Positions 22,943 through 31,553 of a DNA stretch of 35,688 bases are shown here, piece after piece. This DNA comes from Thermoplasmatota archaeon. GTDB lineage: Archaea > Thermoplasmatota > E2 > DHVEG-1. The notes under the pieces are model-generated. The model worked only from the letters and a program-made list of their open reading frames with translations, searched no databases and was not told where the DNA came from. Where the stretch lies: positions 1 to 35,688 of the forward strand of contig JARVGL010000008.1 of NCBI GenBank assembly GCA_029762575.1, in the 5' to 3' direction. The first letter of the stretch is position 1; each line of letters opens with the position of its first letter. The translations under genes were made by a program, and so were the position numbers.

Positions 22943-24538
22943 CTAAAGATCTTTGACCATATACGGTCCTTTTTTCTCATATCCCAGTCTTCTATAGTAG
23001 TTACGTGTACCGATGCCGGAGAGCACACCGATCACCTGAGCATCATAGTCTTCTTTTGCTATCCGTTCTGCTTCATTCATAAGTCGTTGACCCCATCCTT
23101 TATGTTGCCATTCATTGTTCTGAGGATTTGAACCAACTTGGACCATTGGCCCGTATACGTGAAGTTCACGGACTAGCATAATATTTGTATCTCGTATTTC
23201 AGGTCGATGGGCTTGTTCTGATGGATGTCGGAGTCTTAAAGAACCTATCAGCACATCCTTTGATACGTCTTCAAAGGCGAGGAAGAGTTCTTCTCCTTGA
23301 GATGCAGGGTATCTATCCATCGTGAGTTTAATGTCCTCACTTTTGAGCGTATCCTTTGTGGTATGATGAGCATGACCGACCTCTCGGCATCGTATACAAT
23401 GACATTGATATCCTTTAATCTTCATGTTGTCTTTGACTAGTAGTCGGAGATCACCTCGTTTCACACCTGCTGAGATGAGAGGTGCGGGGATATCTCGTTG
23501 TATCCTTTGGATGCGTACCCATCGAGGCACTCGTTTCTTTATCTCCGATATAAGGTTGATACTTTCATCAAGGCTATATGGTCGGTAGTCTCCTTGTTCC
23601 CATAGTTCATAGAGTCTTGTCTTTGGGATGACCAGTGTTGGATAGATCTTGATGGCATCTGGTTTAAAGCTCTCATTGGTAAATATCGTTTCGAATGCTT
23701 GTAGATCCCTATCAATATCTGTTCCATAAAGACCCGGCATCATATGATAGATGACACAGTATCCTGCATCCTTTGCAGTACGAGTAGCTTGTATGACGTC
23801 GTTGACATTATGACCTCGGTTTATTTTTTCATAGATGTCATCATAGACGGTCTGAACCCCTAGTTCAACCCGTGTGGCACCTAATCGCAGCATGAGATCG
23901 ACTTGAGAGGGTTTACAATAATCCGGACGGGTCTCTATCGTGATATCACTATTCTTTATCGTTGAGTGTTCTGCAGCATACTGGGCTTCATCGATGGTCT
24001 GTGCATCAGAACCTGATAACGCGTTCAGACATTGTATAACAAACCATTCAAGATACTCCGGAGGATAGGCGGTAAGCGTCCCACCAAACATGATGAGCTC
24101 TACCTTATCAACAGTATGACCCATGATCTGGAATTGTTTGATACGGCCGCTCACCTGTCGATAGGGGTCATACTCATTTTCTAGTGCACGTCTACCCGCT
24201 GGTTCACATCCTGTATAGCTCTGCGGAGTACCATACTCTGGTCCGCCAGGGCAATAGATACATGGTTTGTCCTTTGGGCATGGATATGGTTTAGGCATCA
24301 CTGTTATAATGGTTACCCCTGACATGGATCGGATCGGTTTGATCCTTAGCAAGGACAAGACCTTTTCTTTCTCACTTTCAGTTGCAGTGGCTAGGATCTC
24401 TGAGTTTTTCGGGAATTGCTTTAACCCATATGTTCTACAAGCCCAGAGTTTTACTTTTGTAAGGTCTTTTTCGTTTTCGAAATCACCTGAGAGTATCTTA
24501 TCTAGGATTGCTCTATACGTCTTTTTTTCATGTGTCAT
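22943..24538 (-). CDS. elp3: tRNA uridine C5-carboxymethylation enzyme Elp3
   Basis: 531 aa, the usual archaeal length. N-terminal radical SAM domain with three cysteines C87/C93/C96 in YPCPKDKPCIYCPGG, then VELIMFGGTLTAYP, DITIETRPDYC, LGATRVELGVQTVYDD and KIYPTLVI; the C-terminal HAT (acetyltransferase) domain has ELHVYGPMVQVG, KGWGQRLMNEAE and GTRNYYRRLGYEKKGPYMV. Elp3 uses SAM and acetyl-CoA to begin carboxymethyl-type modification of U34 in tRNA. The zinc-binding CHCIRCREVGH is present. The TATA at ~24580-24591 (minus) leaves a 15-20 nt leader. No anomalies. Confidence 0.96.
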   Translation of the reverse strand: MTHEKKTYRAILDKILSGDFENEKDLTKVKLWACRTYGLKQFPKNSEILATATESEKEKVLSLLRIKPIRSMSGVTIITVMPKPYPCPKDKPCIYCPGGPEYGTPQSYTGCEPAGRRALENEYDPYRQVSGRIKQFQIMGHTVDKVELIMFGGTLTAYPPEYLEWFVIQCLNALSGSDAQTIDEAQYAAEHSTIKNSDITIETRPDYCKPSQVDLMLRLGATRVELGVQTVYDDIYEKINRGHNVNDVIQATRTAKDAGYCVIYHMMPGLYGTDIDRDLQAFETIFTNESFKPDAIKIYPTLVIPKTRLYELWEQGDYRPYSLDESINLISEIKKRVPRWVRIQRIQRDIPAPLISAGVKRGDLRLLVKDNMKIKGYQCHCIRCREVGHAHHTTKDTLKSEDIKLTMDRYPASQGEELFLAFEDVSKDVLIGSLRLRHPSEQAHRPEIRDTNIMLVRELHVYGPMVQVGSNPQNNEWQHKGWGQRLMNEAERIAKEDYDAQVIGVLSGIGTRNYYRRLGYEKKGPYMVKDL

Positions 24539-24744
24539 AGCATCAGGATCTCTAAGATATGAGTCTATGCAAATATGATATAAAATAAAAATGCTTGTAT
24601 ACCATTAACCTTATCATTTTTTGACTTTAATAGTATATGAACGGTAAACGTCTACCTGTTTACAGATAAAAGGATCATCTAATGTTGTTGATGAAGTAGG
24701 AAAAAGAATGTTGTTGTCTAGTGAAGGGGAAAAGCTGTGAATAT

Positions 24745-24993
24745 TCATTTAAGCCTAAAGTGATCTGATGAACCAGGTGGATACAGTATGGTGTCATAAA
24801 CAAAGACATTATACTTTTCATTTTGTTCATCATCACCATGCAATTTTTGAAAAAGATTATGCCATGTACTAATTTCCCTAGCCATCTCCTCGCTCCATAT
24901 TATTTTATTTTTTTCCAACGATTTTTGTTTTATTTTTTTGCAAATCCCCGAAAAAAATGCTTTCGCTTTCTTCAAATGTTTCACCTCTTCCAA
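24745..24993 (-). CDS. Small hypothetical protein
   Basis: 82 aa, start TTG 24993 or GTG 24982 (GAGGTG lies at the beginning, so an SD-plus-later start at 24975 is also possible). Residues 1-33 are Lys-rich and helical; the middle WSEEMAREISTWHNLFQKL and end DTILYPPGSSDHF look protein-like. No family or neighbour link. Start and reality are uncertain. Confidence 0.4.
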   Translation of the reverse strand: MEEVKHLKKAKAFFSGICKKIKQKSLEKNKIIWSEEMAREISTWHNLFQKLHGDDEQNEKYNVFVYDTILYPPGSSDHFRLK

Positions 24994-25424
24994 CTCATAA
25001 TATTATTTATAGTTCAAATTATAAATATTTTATTCTCACTACACAGCAAGGGGTTTTTCAAAAATCTCTTTATACTATCTCTCAGGTTGGCGGAAAAGCT
25101 AGTTGGGAGAGTAAGATACATCCTTTCTTGGTAGTTCCCAGTATTATTTGTCTTATCACTAGCATATTTACAGTTTAGGGCATATGAAAATCGTAACCGG
25201 TGGATGAAAACATTGTTACTATTGAGGATAATGTTCATCAACAAAAATAATTTTGGGGGAAACAAAAAATTAATCCATTTCTTAGATATTAACTGTTTTA
25301 ACAGGGAGAAATGAAAGGGTCCTTCCTTGCCCCCCGTTACTATGAGCCTCCTTTTTTGACCCTTTCAATAGTGACATTGTTGTTTTCTACGAACGGATGT
25401 AAGAACGCATTTTGACTACTTATT
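24994..25424. other. AT-rich intergenic stretch with a 10-bp inverted repeat
   Basis: No convincing gene. Frames on both strands are short and low-complexity. The one clear structure is an inverted repeat at 25312-25367, described separately. Confidence 0.5.
25312..25367. repeat. 10-bp inverted repeat with 36-nt spacer downstream of csp
   Basis: TGAAAGGGTC (25312-25321) and GACCCTTTCA (25358-25367) are perfect reverse complements. On the minus strand it lies ~57 nt after the cold-shock gene stop and could end its transcript, or could be the two ends of a tiny mobile relic. Confidence 0.5.
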
Positions 25425-25628
25425 TTAATTAGGTGTATTGTAGGTTTTTACGTTTCTTGCTTTTTGACCATTTTTAGATTCTTCTGTCGTATATTCAACA
25501 AGGTCATCTACATTTACTTTTGATCCTTTGGCTAATGCTGTTGAGTGAATAAAAAGATTATTTCCATCTTCCCCATAGATGAATCCAAAATTTTTGAATG
25601 GGGCAAACCATATTACCGTTCCTTTCAT
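25425..25628 (-). CDS. Cold-shock domain protein (CspA family)
   Basis: 67-aa single-domain OB-fold nucleic-acid binding protein. MKGTVIWFAPFKNFGFIYG carries the RNP1-like motif and NNLFIHSTAL matches RNP2; the rest (LVEYTTEESKNGQKARNV) follows the CSD consensus. Cold-shock domain proteins are uncommon in archaea and often look transferred. A TATA-like element (minus-strand TATTATATAC at ~25687-25696) implies a ~40-nt leader, containing a weak CCGA/TCGG hairpin that may have regulatory value. RNA chaperone role inferred from family. Confidence 0.9.
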   Translation of the reverse strand: MKGTVIWFAPFKNFGFIYGEDGNNLFIHSTALAKGSKVNVDDLVEYTTEESKNGQKARNVKTYNTPN

Positions 25629-25748
25629 TTGTTTTTTTCAGTCCTTGCCGATGTTTGTCGGATAGTGGCAGATTATACCATATGTAGTATATAATATTGT
25701 GTACAAAGGCATATAAAGGTGTATAAACATTTCACATTTGTGTAAACC

Positions 25749-25901
25749 ATGATAAAAAGAATACGCATGAACATATCGTTGACAAAAGAAGAAAACGCCC
25801 TAATCAAAAAACTCGCAAAAGAGGAAGAGAGACCATATAGTAGACAAATTGTTTACATGATGAATTTCTATATAAATAATAGGAAAAATGAGGTTAAATA
25901 A
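25749..25901 (+). CDS. Small ribbon-helix-helix (CopG/Arc-like) protein
   Basis: 50 aa; starts at ATG 25749 or ATG 25767 (44-residue form). The sequence fits the beta-strand-helix-helix plan of CopG/Arc proteins: RIRMNISLTKEENALI, then KKLAKEEERPYSRQIVYMMN. Such dimers bind DNA as repressors, typical of plasmids, viruses and toxin-antitoxin operons. The stop TAA abuts the ATG of the next gene, a zinc-finger protein, so they form one transcript. Likely an autoregulated pair; target not visible. Confidence 0.7.
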   Translation: MIKRIRMNISLTKEENALIKKLAKEEERPYSRQIVYMMNFYINNRKNEVK

Positions 25902-26099
25902 ATGAGATATATCTGTAATCAATGTGGTACTGTCATCCAGGAACATAACGTAACAACGCATTATAAAACAGGCCCCAATGGATTAGAGATTGTCGCAATT
26001 TGTCAGTTGTGTTTAGCTGAGTATTTGGAAAAAGAAAAAGTAGATACCGATAGAAAAGGTGAAGATACTGAACTAAAGAAAATAGTACGAAAATGGTAG
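25902..26099 (+). CDS. Small CxxC-CxxC zinc-binding protein
   Basis: 65 aa with CNQCGTVI and CQLCLAEYL knuckles (C5/C8 and C34/C37), a single treble-clef or ribbon zinc site, followed by an acidic/basic tail. Its ATG directly follows the RHH gene stop, and GAGG at 25890-25893 is suitably placed as ribosome site. Function unknown; may act with the RHH protein. Confidence 0.68.
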   Translation: MRYICNQCGTVIQEHNVTTHYKTGPNGLEIVAICQLCLAEYLEKEKVDTDRKGEDTELKKIVRKW

Positions 26100-26839
26100 A
26101 TGAGATAGTCTATTGAGCATTCAAAAATTTTTTGCATCAGTATCGAAAGTATGCTTCCAAGTATCCATGGAGTTTGTAAGAAGAAAGTGTATTGAATGAT
26201 ATATATGAAACATTGATGGGTTCCTGTTTCTTGGTATGACTGATACAGTTCTCTTACCTAACGGGATGAAACTTGTTGTAGTTTTGCTATCCTATACACG
26301 GATCGTTTTTCTTTCTTCATTTCTCTAGTGATCCATCGAATCTTCTGTTGATTCAACATACTCATCCATTCAAATTCATTTACTTTATTTACTAGGTGGA
26401 AGTAATTTTGGGATAACACACAACATTTCCAAACCATACTATTATCAGTGATATGTGTTTTGATTTTAGAACGGGGTAGAAGAAACGAACGAATCATCTC
26501 TGAAACTTGTTACAAACGTAGTTCCACGACAAGATACAAAATTATTGTCTTTAGTGGTTGAATTTCATTTGTTAAAAATGCGCACGTATTATCAAACATA
26601 TGTGAAAAATCTAGGGGTTGACATAGGATCAATCCAAGTGTTGAGGAATCGGGATGTATCTTATGTCGCCTCCCCCAAATTTCCACAATACCACAATAGT
26701 ACTATTTTTTATAAATCTTACCCAAGCAGTTTATAAGTCAATGAAAATGGGTGGCAAAATTCCCTTATTTTAGATTTCTTCCTTGAAATACAGACATGAT
26801 ACATCAAAAAAAACTTTATAAAGAATGTTGAGCGCTGAG
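26100..26839. other. Gene-poor stretch with transposase remnant
   Basis: 740 bp with no intact gene. The only recognisable content is the broken transposase at 26210-26365 (minus). The remaining sequence is AT-rich with frames too short or repetitive to support. Confidence 0.5.
26210..26365 (-). pseudogene. IS transposase N-terminal remnant
   Basis: Minus-strand frame opens at 26359/26365: MLNQQKIRWITREMKKEKRS then VYRIAKLQQVSSR, a TAG stop (26258-26260), and in the same frame VRELYQSYQETGT. This resembles the start of rve/IS481-like archaeal transposases, which begin with a helix-turn-helix of the pattern K-I-R-W-I-x-R-E-M ... S-V-x-R-I-A-K. The catalytic DDE part is absent, so the element is dead. 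No terminal repeats found. Confidence 0.6.
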
Positions 26840-28006
26840 TTATTGTATGTTGAGGATAGGGTCCCATGATTTTAAAAAGTTCGATAGCCCAATGGGTCTA
26901 AAATCTACTCTATCCTTACCGAATAATGTAGTATATCTTTGATGTACTTCATTGATTCTTTGTATATCTGCTTGGTCATTCTTATCCGGCTTTTTATCGA
27001 TTGCTACGATTCTTGGATTGTTACTGTTATTTATCAATGCTTTTGTTAATAGACTTCGTATATGGTGGTCAGCAGGATCAAGTGAATATCCAATAAAAAT
27101 AATTTCATCTGACTTTGATAGTGTTCTCTCTGCTTCAACCCAAAGTTGTTGTAAAAATGAATTATCATATAATTTTAACATCGTCGGTGTCACAATAAGA
27201 GGTTGATAATTAGAAGTACAAAAACGGTTTACACATATGAATTTATCGTGGTCGCCAGCTAGTTCATTTGCACCTTTACGACCAATGGTAATATCTAATT
27301 CATCGCATTTCGGGCAATAAAACCAATTCAAAGATCCATGAAGTTTCAAAAAAGGTATCTTTCCTTCATTCAATGTACCCTCGTGAGTTGCATTGCCTCC
27401 TTGATATGTCCAATGTTCATTACTATGAACCTTGACTTGTTCCAATTTCTTTTTAGGATTCCAAAAGATATTTTTTCTTAGACGAATCTGATAATTACTA
27501 CTTTGTATGATCTCAAGTAATGCATTATCCATTATAATATCATAATTTGTCGAGATTATTGAAACATCAATATTTCTTTTATAGAGTTCATGTAGTTTTT
27601 CAATAAAGATACGACTTGGTTTCAATATGTCTGGATTTGTTGATTCTTCTATCGTCTTTTTAATAACGGTACTTATCAGAAAGATCATATCTTTTTTAAT
27701 TTCCAAAACATCTTCGAATAGATAATTTTTAGATAAAGATTCCTTTCTTTGAATTACATAATCAATAAGACTTGAAACATCTTCTATTTTTGGATAATTC
27801 TGCTTTCCAACGGTGTAATAATTGTTCTCAATGAATTGCTTGACGCGTTGCACACGAAGATCTTTGATAAAACTTCTTTTTTCATCAAATGCAAATTCGA
27901 AAAATTCTGATCCTTTCGGTGCAGTATTAACAACTGCTTTAGTGAATCCTGCACCTATAAAAAATACCACATTTCTCTTTATCATCTTGGAATTTAATGT
28001 ATGCAT
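26840..28006 (-). CDS. Stand-alone SIR2-domain protein (possible defence NADase)
   Basis: 388 aa (M8 at 27985 is an alternative start). Rossmann fold of SIR2_2 type (PF13289-like): FIGAGFT (18-22; GAG loop), SIISTNYDIIMD with N154 and D156, FLKLHGSLNWFYCPKC with H223, a zinc-ribbon insertion C231/C234 and C258/C263, and FIGYSLDPADHHIRSLL near the C-terminus. The N/D/H set is that of an NAD-cleaving SIR2 domain. Related single-gene and multi-gene systems (ThsA, DSR, SIR2-HerA type) degrade NAD on phage infection. No partner gene (HerA, Argonaute) is nearby, so a single-gene role or unrelated sirtuin-like role remain open. It lies in the accessory stretch next to an IS remnant. Confidence 0.8.
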   Translation of the reverse strand: MHTLNSKMIKRNVVFFIGAGFTKAVVNTAPKGSEFFEFAFDEKRSFIKDLRVQRVKQFIENNYYTVGKQNYPKIEDVSSLIDYVIQRKESLSKNYLFEDVLEIKKDMIFLISTVIKKTIEESTNPDILKPSRIFIEKLHELYKRNIDVSIISTNYDIIMDNALLEIIQSSNYQIRLRKNIFWNPKKKLEQVKVHSNEHWTYQGGNATHEGTLNEGKIPFLKLHGSLNWFYCPKCDELDITIGRKGANELAGDHDKFICVNRFCTSNYQPLIVTPTMLKLYDNSFLQQLWVEAERTLSKSDEIIFIGYSLDPADHHIRSLLTKALINNSNNPRIVAIDKKPDKNDQADIQRINEVHQRYTTLFGKDRVDFRPIGLSNFLKSWDPILNIQ

Positions 28007-28032
28007 GCCTAAATAAACCCTTCTAGCATGAA

Positions 28033-28061
28033 ATGAAATAGGGATGAGGCGACTATTTCAT
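28033..28061. repeat. Inverted repeat upstream of the SIR2 gene
   Basis: ATGAAATAG (28033-28041) and CTATTTCAT (28053-28061), a perfect 9-bp inverted repeat with an 11-nt spacer, lies 27-55 nt upstream of the SIR2 start. That position overlaps where its promoter would be, so an operator is possible. Confidence 0.45.
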
Positions 28062-28299
28062 GGAGAAATTGTCCATATGGATTGTTTGTTTATATTGCGG
28101 GTCGTTCTTCTTGTATGATATTTTTTTTGAGTATGTTCTCTAGCTTGATTAAAACCATTTTCATTCTTATCTCGCTCTACAAATTTTACACAAAAATATA
28201 ATTAAATTACACATTTATATGCCTATGTACACAATTATATATACTACCTATTGCATACTACTATCATCTGAAAAATTTCGGAAAGAGCAGGTGAGATCA

Positions 28300-28410
28300 A
28301 TGAAAGAAAACCGAGAATACAGTATTTTTGAAAACGATATGAATTGGAGGAAGCGAAAACGACGCCTACAACAGGAAGCAGATGACTTTCGAAGCACACC
28401 ATTTTCATGA
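28300..28410 (+). CDS. Small hypothetical protein upstream of the thermosome
   Basis: 36 aa, charged ([17 protein letters not shown] core). GGTGA at 28290-28294, 5 nt before the ATG, and a TATA-like AATTATATATAC at ~28228-28239 would support expression. A longer frame starts at 28219 but would place the TATA within it. No family known. Confidence 0.4.
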   Translation: MKENREYSIFENDMNWRKRKRRLQQEADDFRSTPFS

Positions 28411-28479
28411 ACATAAAATGAATTAACGCTTAAACTTTGAAAACTAAGAAAATGAGATAGTAATTTATACGATTTAAAT

Positions 28480-28487
28480 AAAGGTGA
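28480..28487 (+). promoter_or_regulatory. Shine-Dalgarno of the thermosome gene
   Basis: AAAGGTGA lies 7 nt before ATG 28495 (10 nt before ATG 28498). A TATA-like TTTATACGATTTAAAT lies at ~28463-28478 but is too close to be the sole promoter of that start, so the true box may be further upstream. Confidence 0.5.
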
Positions 28488-28494
28488 AACAAAT

Positions 28495-30144
28495 ATGATG
28501 GCAGGACAACAACCAATAATAATACTAAGAGAAGGAACACAAAGAGAGACCGGAAAAGGTGCACAGGCAAATAACATTACCGCAGCACGCGCCATATCAG
28601 AAGCAGTGAAATCAACTCTTGGCCCAAAAGGCATGGATAAAATGCTTGTGGACTCAATGGGTGATGTTGTAATAACAAATGATGGGGCAACAATCCTAAA
28701 AGAAATCGATGTGGAACACCCCGCAGCAAAAATGCTTGTCGAAGTTGCAAAGGCACAAGATGAAGCATGCGGTGATGGAACAACAACAGCGGTCGTCCTC
28801 ACAGGTGAACTCCTAAAAGAAGCCGGCACACTTCTTGAACAAAACATCCATTCAACCACTATCAACCATGGCTACCAGCTGGCTTCAAAAAAAGCAGTGG
28901 AAGTACTCAACAAGCTTGCGATTGACATCAAAACAAATGATATCGAAGTATTAAAAGACATAGCAAAAACATCCATGGCTAGTAAAGGAGCGAACTTTGA
29001 AAAAGATAGCCTTGCAGATGTTGTCGTAGAGGCAGTGACAAAAGTCGCAGAAAAACGTGACACAAAACATATTGTTGACCTTGATAACATCCAGATCCAA
29101 AAGAAACATGGTGGAGGCATCAACGAAACGGAAATCATTGAAGGCATCATCCTTGATAAAGAACGAGTGCATGAAGGAATGCCGGAAGTAGTGAAAAACG
29201 CAAAAATCGCTCTTATCAATACAGCATTAGAAGTACGAAAAACAGAAGTTGATGCGCGTATACAAATTCAAGATCCTACACAACTGCAAGCATTTCTTGA
29301 TGAAGAAGAATCGATGATACGCAAAATGGTTGAAAAAATTAAAAGCAGTGGTGCAAATGTCCTTGTTTGCCAAAAAGGTGTTGATGATCTCGCCCAGCAT
29401 TTTCTAGCAAAAGCTGGTATCTATACGGTACGCAGAGCAAAGAAGGGTGATGTGGAGAAACTTGCAAAGGCAACAGGAGCAAAAATCGTATCCAACCTTG
29501 ATGACCTTACAAAAAATGATCTTGGTAACGCAGGTGTCGTCGAAGAGCGAAAGATCGGTGATGACAAAATGACCTTTGTCACCAATTGCAAGAATCCAAA
29601 AGCCGTTTCCATCTTAATCCGAGGGAGTACTGAACATGTAACAGTTGAGCTTGAACGAGCGCTTCATGATGCATTATCTGTTGTCAAAGGTGCCATTGAG
29701 GATGGGAAGATAACCCCTGGTGGTGGTGCTGCGGCTATTGAGATCGCCATGCAACTTCGTGATTATGCCCCGACTGTTGGTGGCCGGGAACAAATGGCCA
29801 TTGAAGCATTTGCTGATGCCGTAGAGATCATTCCAAAGACACTTGCGGAAAACGCTGGTCTTGATCCAATTGATATGATTCTTGAAGCCCGCAATGCCCA
29901 TAGCAAAGGACAAAAACATGTTGGTATCAACGTCAATGAAGGAAACGTTGGTGACATGTTCAAGCTGAAAGTCTTTGAACCATTACGGGTCAGTGTGCAA
30001 GAAATTCAAGCCGCTTCAGAGACAGCAACCATGATCATACGAATTGATGATGTGATTGCCTCAAAAGGTGGTGGCGGTGGAGCTCCAGGCGGAATGCCTG
30101 GAGGATACCCCGGTGGCGGCGGTGGTATGCCTGATCTCGATTAG
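28495..30144 (+). CDS. thsA: Thermosome subunit (group II chaperonin)
   Basis: 549-aa ATP-driven folding chaperonin, forming eight- or nine-fold double rings in the cytoplasm. Equatorial domain: [24 protein letters not shown] (ATP site), [10 protein letters not shown], and [18 protein letters not shown] (~86-103) with the GDGTTT phosphate loop. Apical/lid region ~200-370; equatorial return with [19 protein letters not shown] and [14 protein letters not shown]. The C-terminus is a Gly/Met-rich tail ([17 protein letters not shown]), as in many thermosomes. The ATG doublet at 28495/28498 leaves the N-terminus uncertain by one residue. Codon use is more A-ending than neighbours, expected for a highly expressed gene. 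Confidence 0.98.
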   Translation: MMAGQQPIIILREGTQRETGKGAQANNITAARAISEAVKSTLGPKGMDKMLVDSMGDVVITNDGATILKEIDVEHPAAKMLVEVAKAQDEACGDGTTTAVVLTGELLKEAGTLLEQNIHSTTINHGYQLASKKAVEVLNKLAIDIKTNDIEVLKDIAKTSMASKGANFEKDSLADVVVEAVTKVAEKRDTKHIVDLDNIQIQKKHGGGINETEIIEGIILDKERVHEGMPEVVKNAKIALINTALEVRKTEVDARIQIQDPTQLQAFLDEEESMIRKMVEKIKSSGANVLVCQKGVDDLAQHFLAKAGIYTVRRAKKGDVEKLAKATGAKIVSNLDDLTKNDLGNAGVVEERKIGDDKMTFVTNCKNPKAVSILIRGSTEHVTVELERALHDALSVVKGAIEDGKITPGGGAAAIEIAMQLRDYAPTVGGREQMAIEAFADAVEIIPKTLAENAGLDPIDMILEARNAHSKGQKHVGINVNEGNVGDMFKLKVFEPLRVSVQEIQAASETATMIIRIDDVIASKGGGGGAPGGMPGGYPGGGGGMPDLD

Positions 30145-30182
30145 ATGAACACAGTGATAACATTATCTGTAGAGGTATTTAG

Positions 30183-30548
30183 ATGAAAATGAAAAAACAA
30201 AAACAATTTGTCCTAGTTGTTGGAATGATGCTAGTGATGTTGACGACCGTAAGTTTGATTGGTTGTACGAACGCAGTTGATAAAAGTAAATTTATTGGAA
30301 CATGGAGAACGTCTGGTGGGGACGGATCAATGACCTTCACAAATGATGATAAGGTAACGGTGACAGGTCAACTGGGCGACATATCATTAAGCGGAACCTA
30401 TACGTGGGCTGTCGCTGGTGAAAAAATAACTTTTACTTCTGAGTCTGGCGGATCACTTGGTGTGACCATGGATTATAGATTTCCTACAGGAGATGAGTTG
30501 ATCTTTACAACTGCTAGCGGTGGGTCTGTCACATTAACCAAAGCGTAG
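30183..30548 (+). CDS. Secreted lipoprotein, lipocalin-like domain
   Basis: 121 aa with a hydrophobic signal and lipobox LIGC (Cys ~28), indicating a lipid-anchored surface protein. The mature part has KFIGTWRTSGGDGSMTFTND, GTYTWAVAGEKITFTSES and an antiparallel beta pattern, like DUF5640/META-type small beta proteins in archaea. Ligand unknown. It begins 38 nt after the thermosome stop and is followed by a tiny membrane protein gene. No shared function with the chaperonin is apparent. Confidence 0.8.
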   Translation: MKMKKQKQFVLVVGMMLVMLTTVSLIGCTNAVDKSKFIGTWRTSGGDGSMTFTNDDKVTVTGQLGDISLSGTYTWAVAGEKITFTSESGGSLGVTMDYRFPTGDELIFTTASGGSVTLTKA

Positions 30549-30549
30549 A

Positions 30550-30705
30550 ATGATTAATATGACAAACATAAAAATTGAATGGACCCACCTTACAATATTG
30601 TCAGTAATAGCTTTTGTAGCAGGTTGGTTGATATTCGGTTTTCTAGGAGCGATAGTATTAGCTATTGTCGTCATGCTACTAATGGGGATCATAAAAGTTA
30701 GGTGA
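30550..30705 (+). CDS. Tiny two-helix membrane protein
   Basis: 51 aa, ATG at 30550 directly after the lipoprotein stop, so co-transcribed. LTILSVIAFVAGWLIFGFLG and AIVLAIVVMLLMGII are two hydrophobic helices. No family recognised; similar tiny integral proteins often occur with lipoproteins. Too short to verify from sequence alone. Confidence 0.5.
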   Translation: MINMTNIKIEWTHLTILSVIAFVAGWLIFGFLGAIVLAIVVMLLMGIIKVR

Positions 30706-30860
30706 TCCTTATCCGGAAAAATAATCTATGGTATAAAAGAAAAAACAAAGGAATTTATTCGAAAAAGAAATGAAACGGTAGAACGCGATAAAAATATTGT
30801 ATTTGATTGCAATGTCTTGTATGGATTATAAAAAAATCCGCATTACATACTGATGTTTGC

Positions 30861-31553
30861 TCAGTTCATGATATCTGTTACAAAGTTACGGATACCCTCT
30901 GCCACATCTTGCCAGTTGTCATTTGAAAAAAAATGATGACAACCATCGTACAGTTTATAATTTGCATTATATTTCATAGCTATTCGTTTAACTAATTCAG
31001 GAGCACATACTTTATCCTGTTTTGTTGCAATAAATAAAAGGGGACATCTGACTTTTGTTTCATCTATACGTATCCTGTTCATCCCTAATTCATACGTGAC
31101 AATTGATGATTGTTTCTCTAATCTTTCATAAATCTTTTTTGCTTTATCTTCCTCTATCCCAACTAACATGTATTTTCTAACATACGTATAATCTTGTTTG
31201 AATGGAAGTCCTATCATAACATTCAGTGCATACTTTGCAGAAGACAACACAATACTCCCTTGAAACTTCACTCCTTTAGGTGCTGCAGAGCATACAGCAA
31301 CGCCACCTTTTATACTTGATTCTTCTGCTAGTTTCTGGACAATCAGACCACCCATTGAATGGCCTATAACGATATCATCTTTTGTTGCTATGCTCTTTAC
31401 TTTTTCTACATAGTCTTGAAAGTGAACTTTTCTCAGATCCAATCCTTCCTTCAAATCCACTGCTTTGCATAAAAAATTCCTATCATTAAAATACTTTATC
31501 ATTGGATTCCAAACTGTCTCATTGGATAACATCCCATGTACAAAAATAAGCAT
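30861..31553 (-). CDS. Alpha/beta hydrolase
   Basis: 230 aa, soluble. Oxyanion region HGMLSNETVW at the start, nucleophile elbow IGHSMGGLI with S66, D180 in FIATKQDKV and H206/H207 in YDGCHHFF: a Ser-Asp-His triad. This is the esterase/lipase-like fold; substrate unknown. It is transcribed on its own, convergent with the lipoprotein genes. The class call is firm, the activity is not. Confidence 0.88.
   Translation of the reverse strand: MLIFVHGMLSNETVWNPMIKYFNDRNFLCKAVDLKEGLDLRKVHFQDYVEKVKSIATKDDIVIGHSMGGLIVQKLAEESSIKGGVAVCSAAPKGVKFQGSIVLSSAKYALNVMIGLPFKQDYTYVRKYMLVGIEEDKAKKIYERLEKQSSIVTYELGMNRIRIDETKVRCPLLFIATKQDKVCAPELVKRIAMKYNANYKLYDGCHHFFSNDNWQDVAEGIRNFVTDIMN

Noticed and set aside
24823-25265. 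Several overlapping frames on both strands after elp3
   Set aside because: Low-complexity Phe/Leu/Ile-rich frames in AT-rich DNA, mutually overlapping, no SD or family.
26545-26736. 63-aa plus-strand frame upstream of the SIR2 gene end
   Set aside because: No start signal, no protein-like pattern; AT-rich chance frame.
28248-28865. 205-aa minus-strand frame opposite the thermosome start
   Set aside because: Long Ser/Phe/Val-rich antisense frame, typical mirror of a GC-balanced conserved gene.
30055-30135. Glycine-codon repeat at the thermosome 3' end
   Set aside because: It is the Gly/Met-rich tail found in many thermosomes, not a DNA repeat element.
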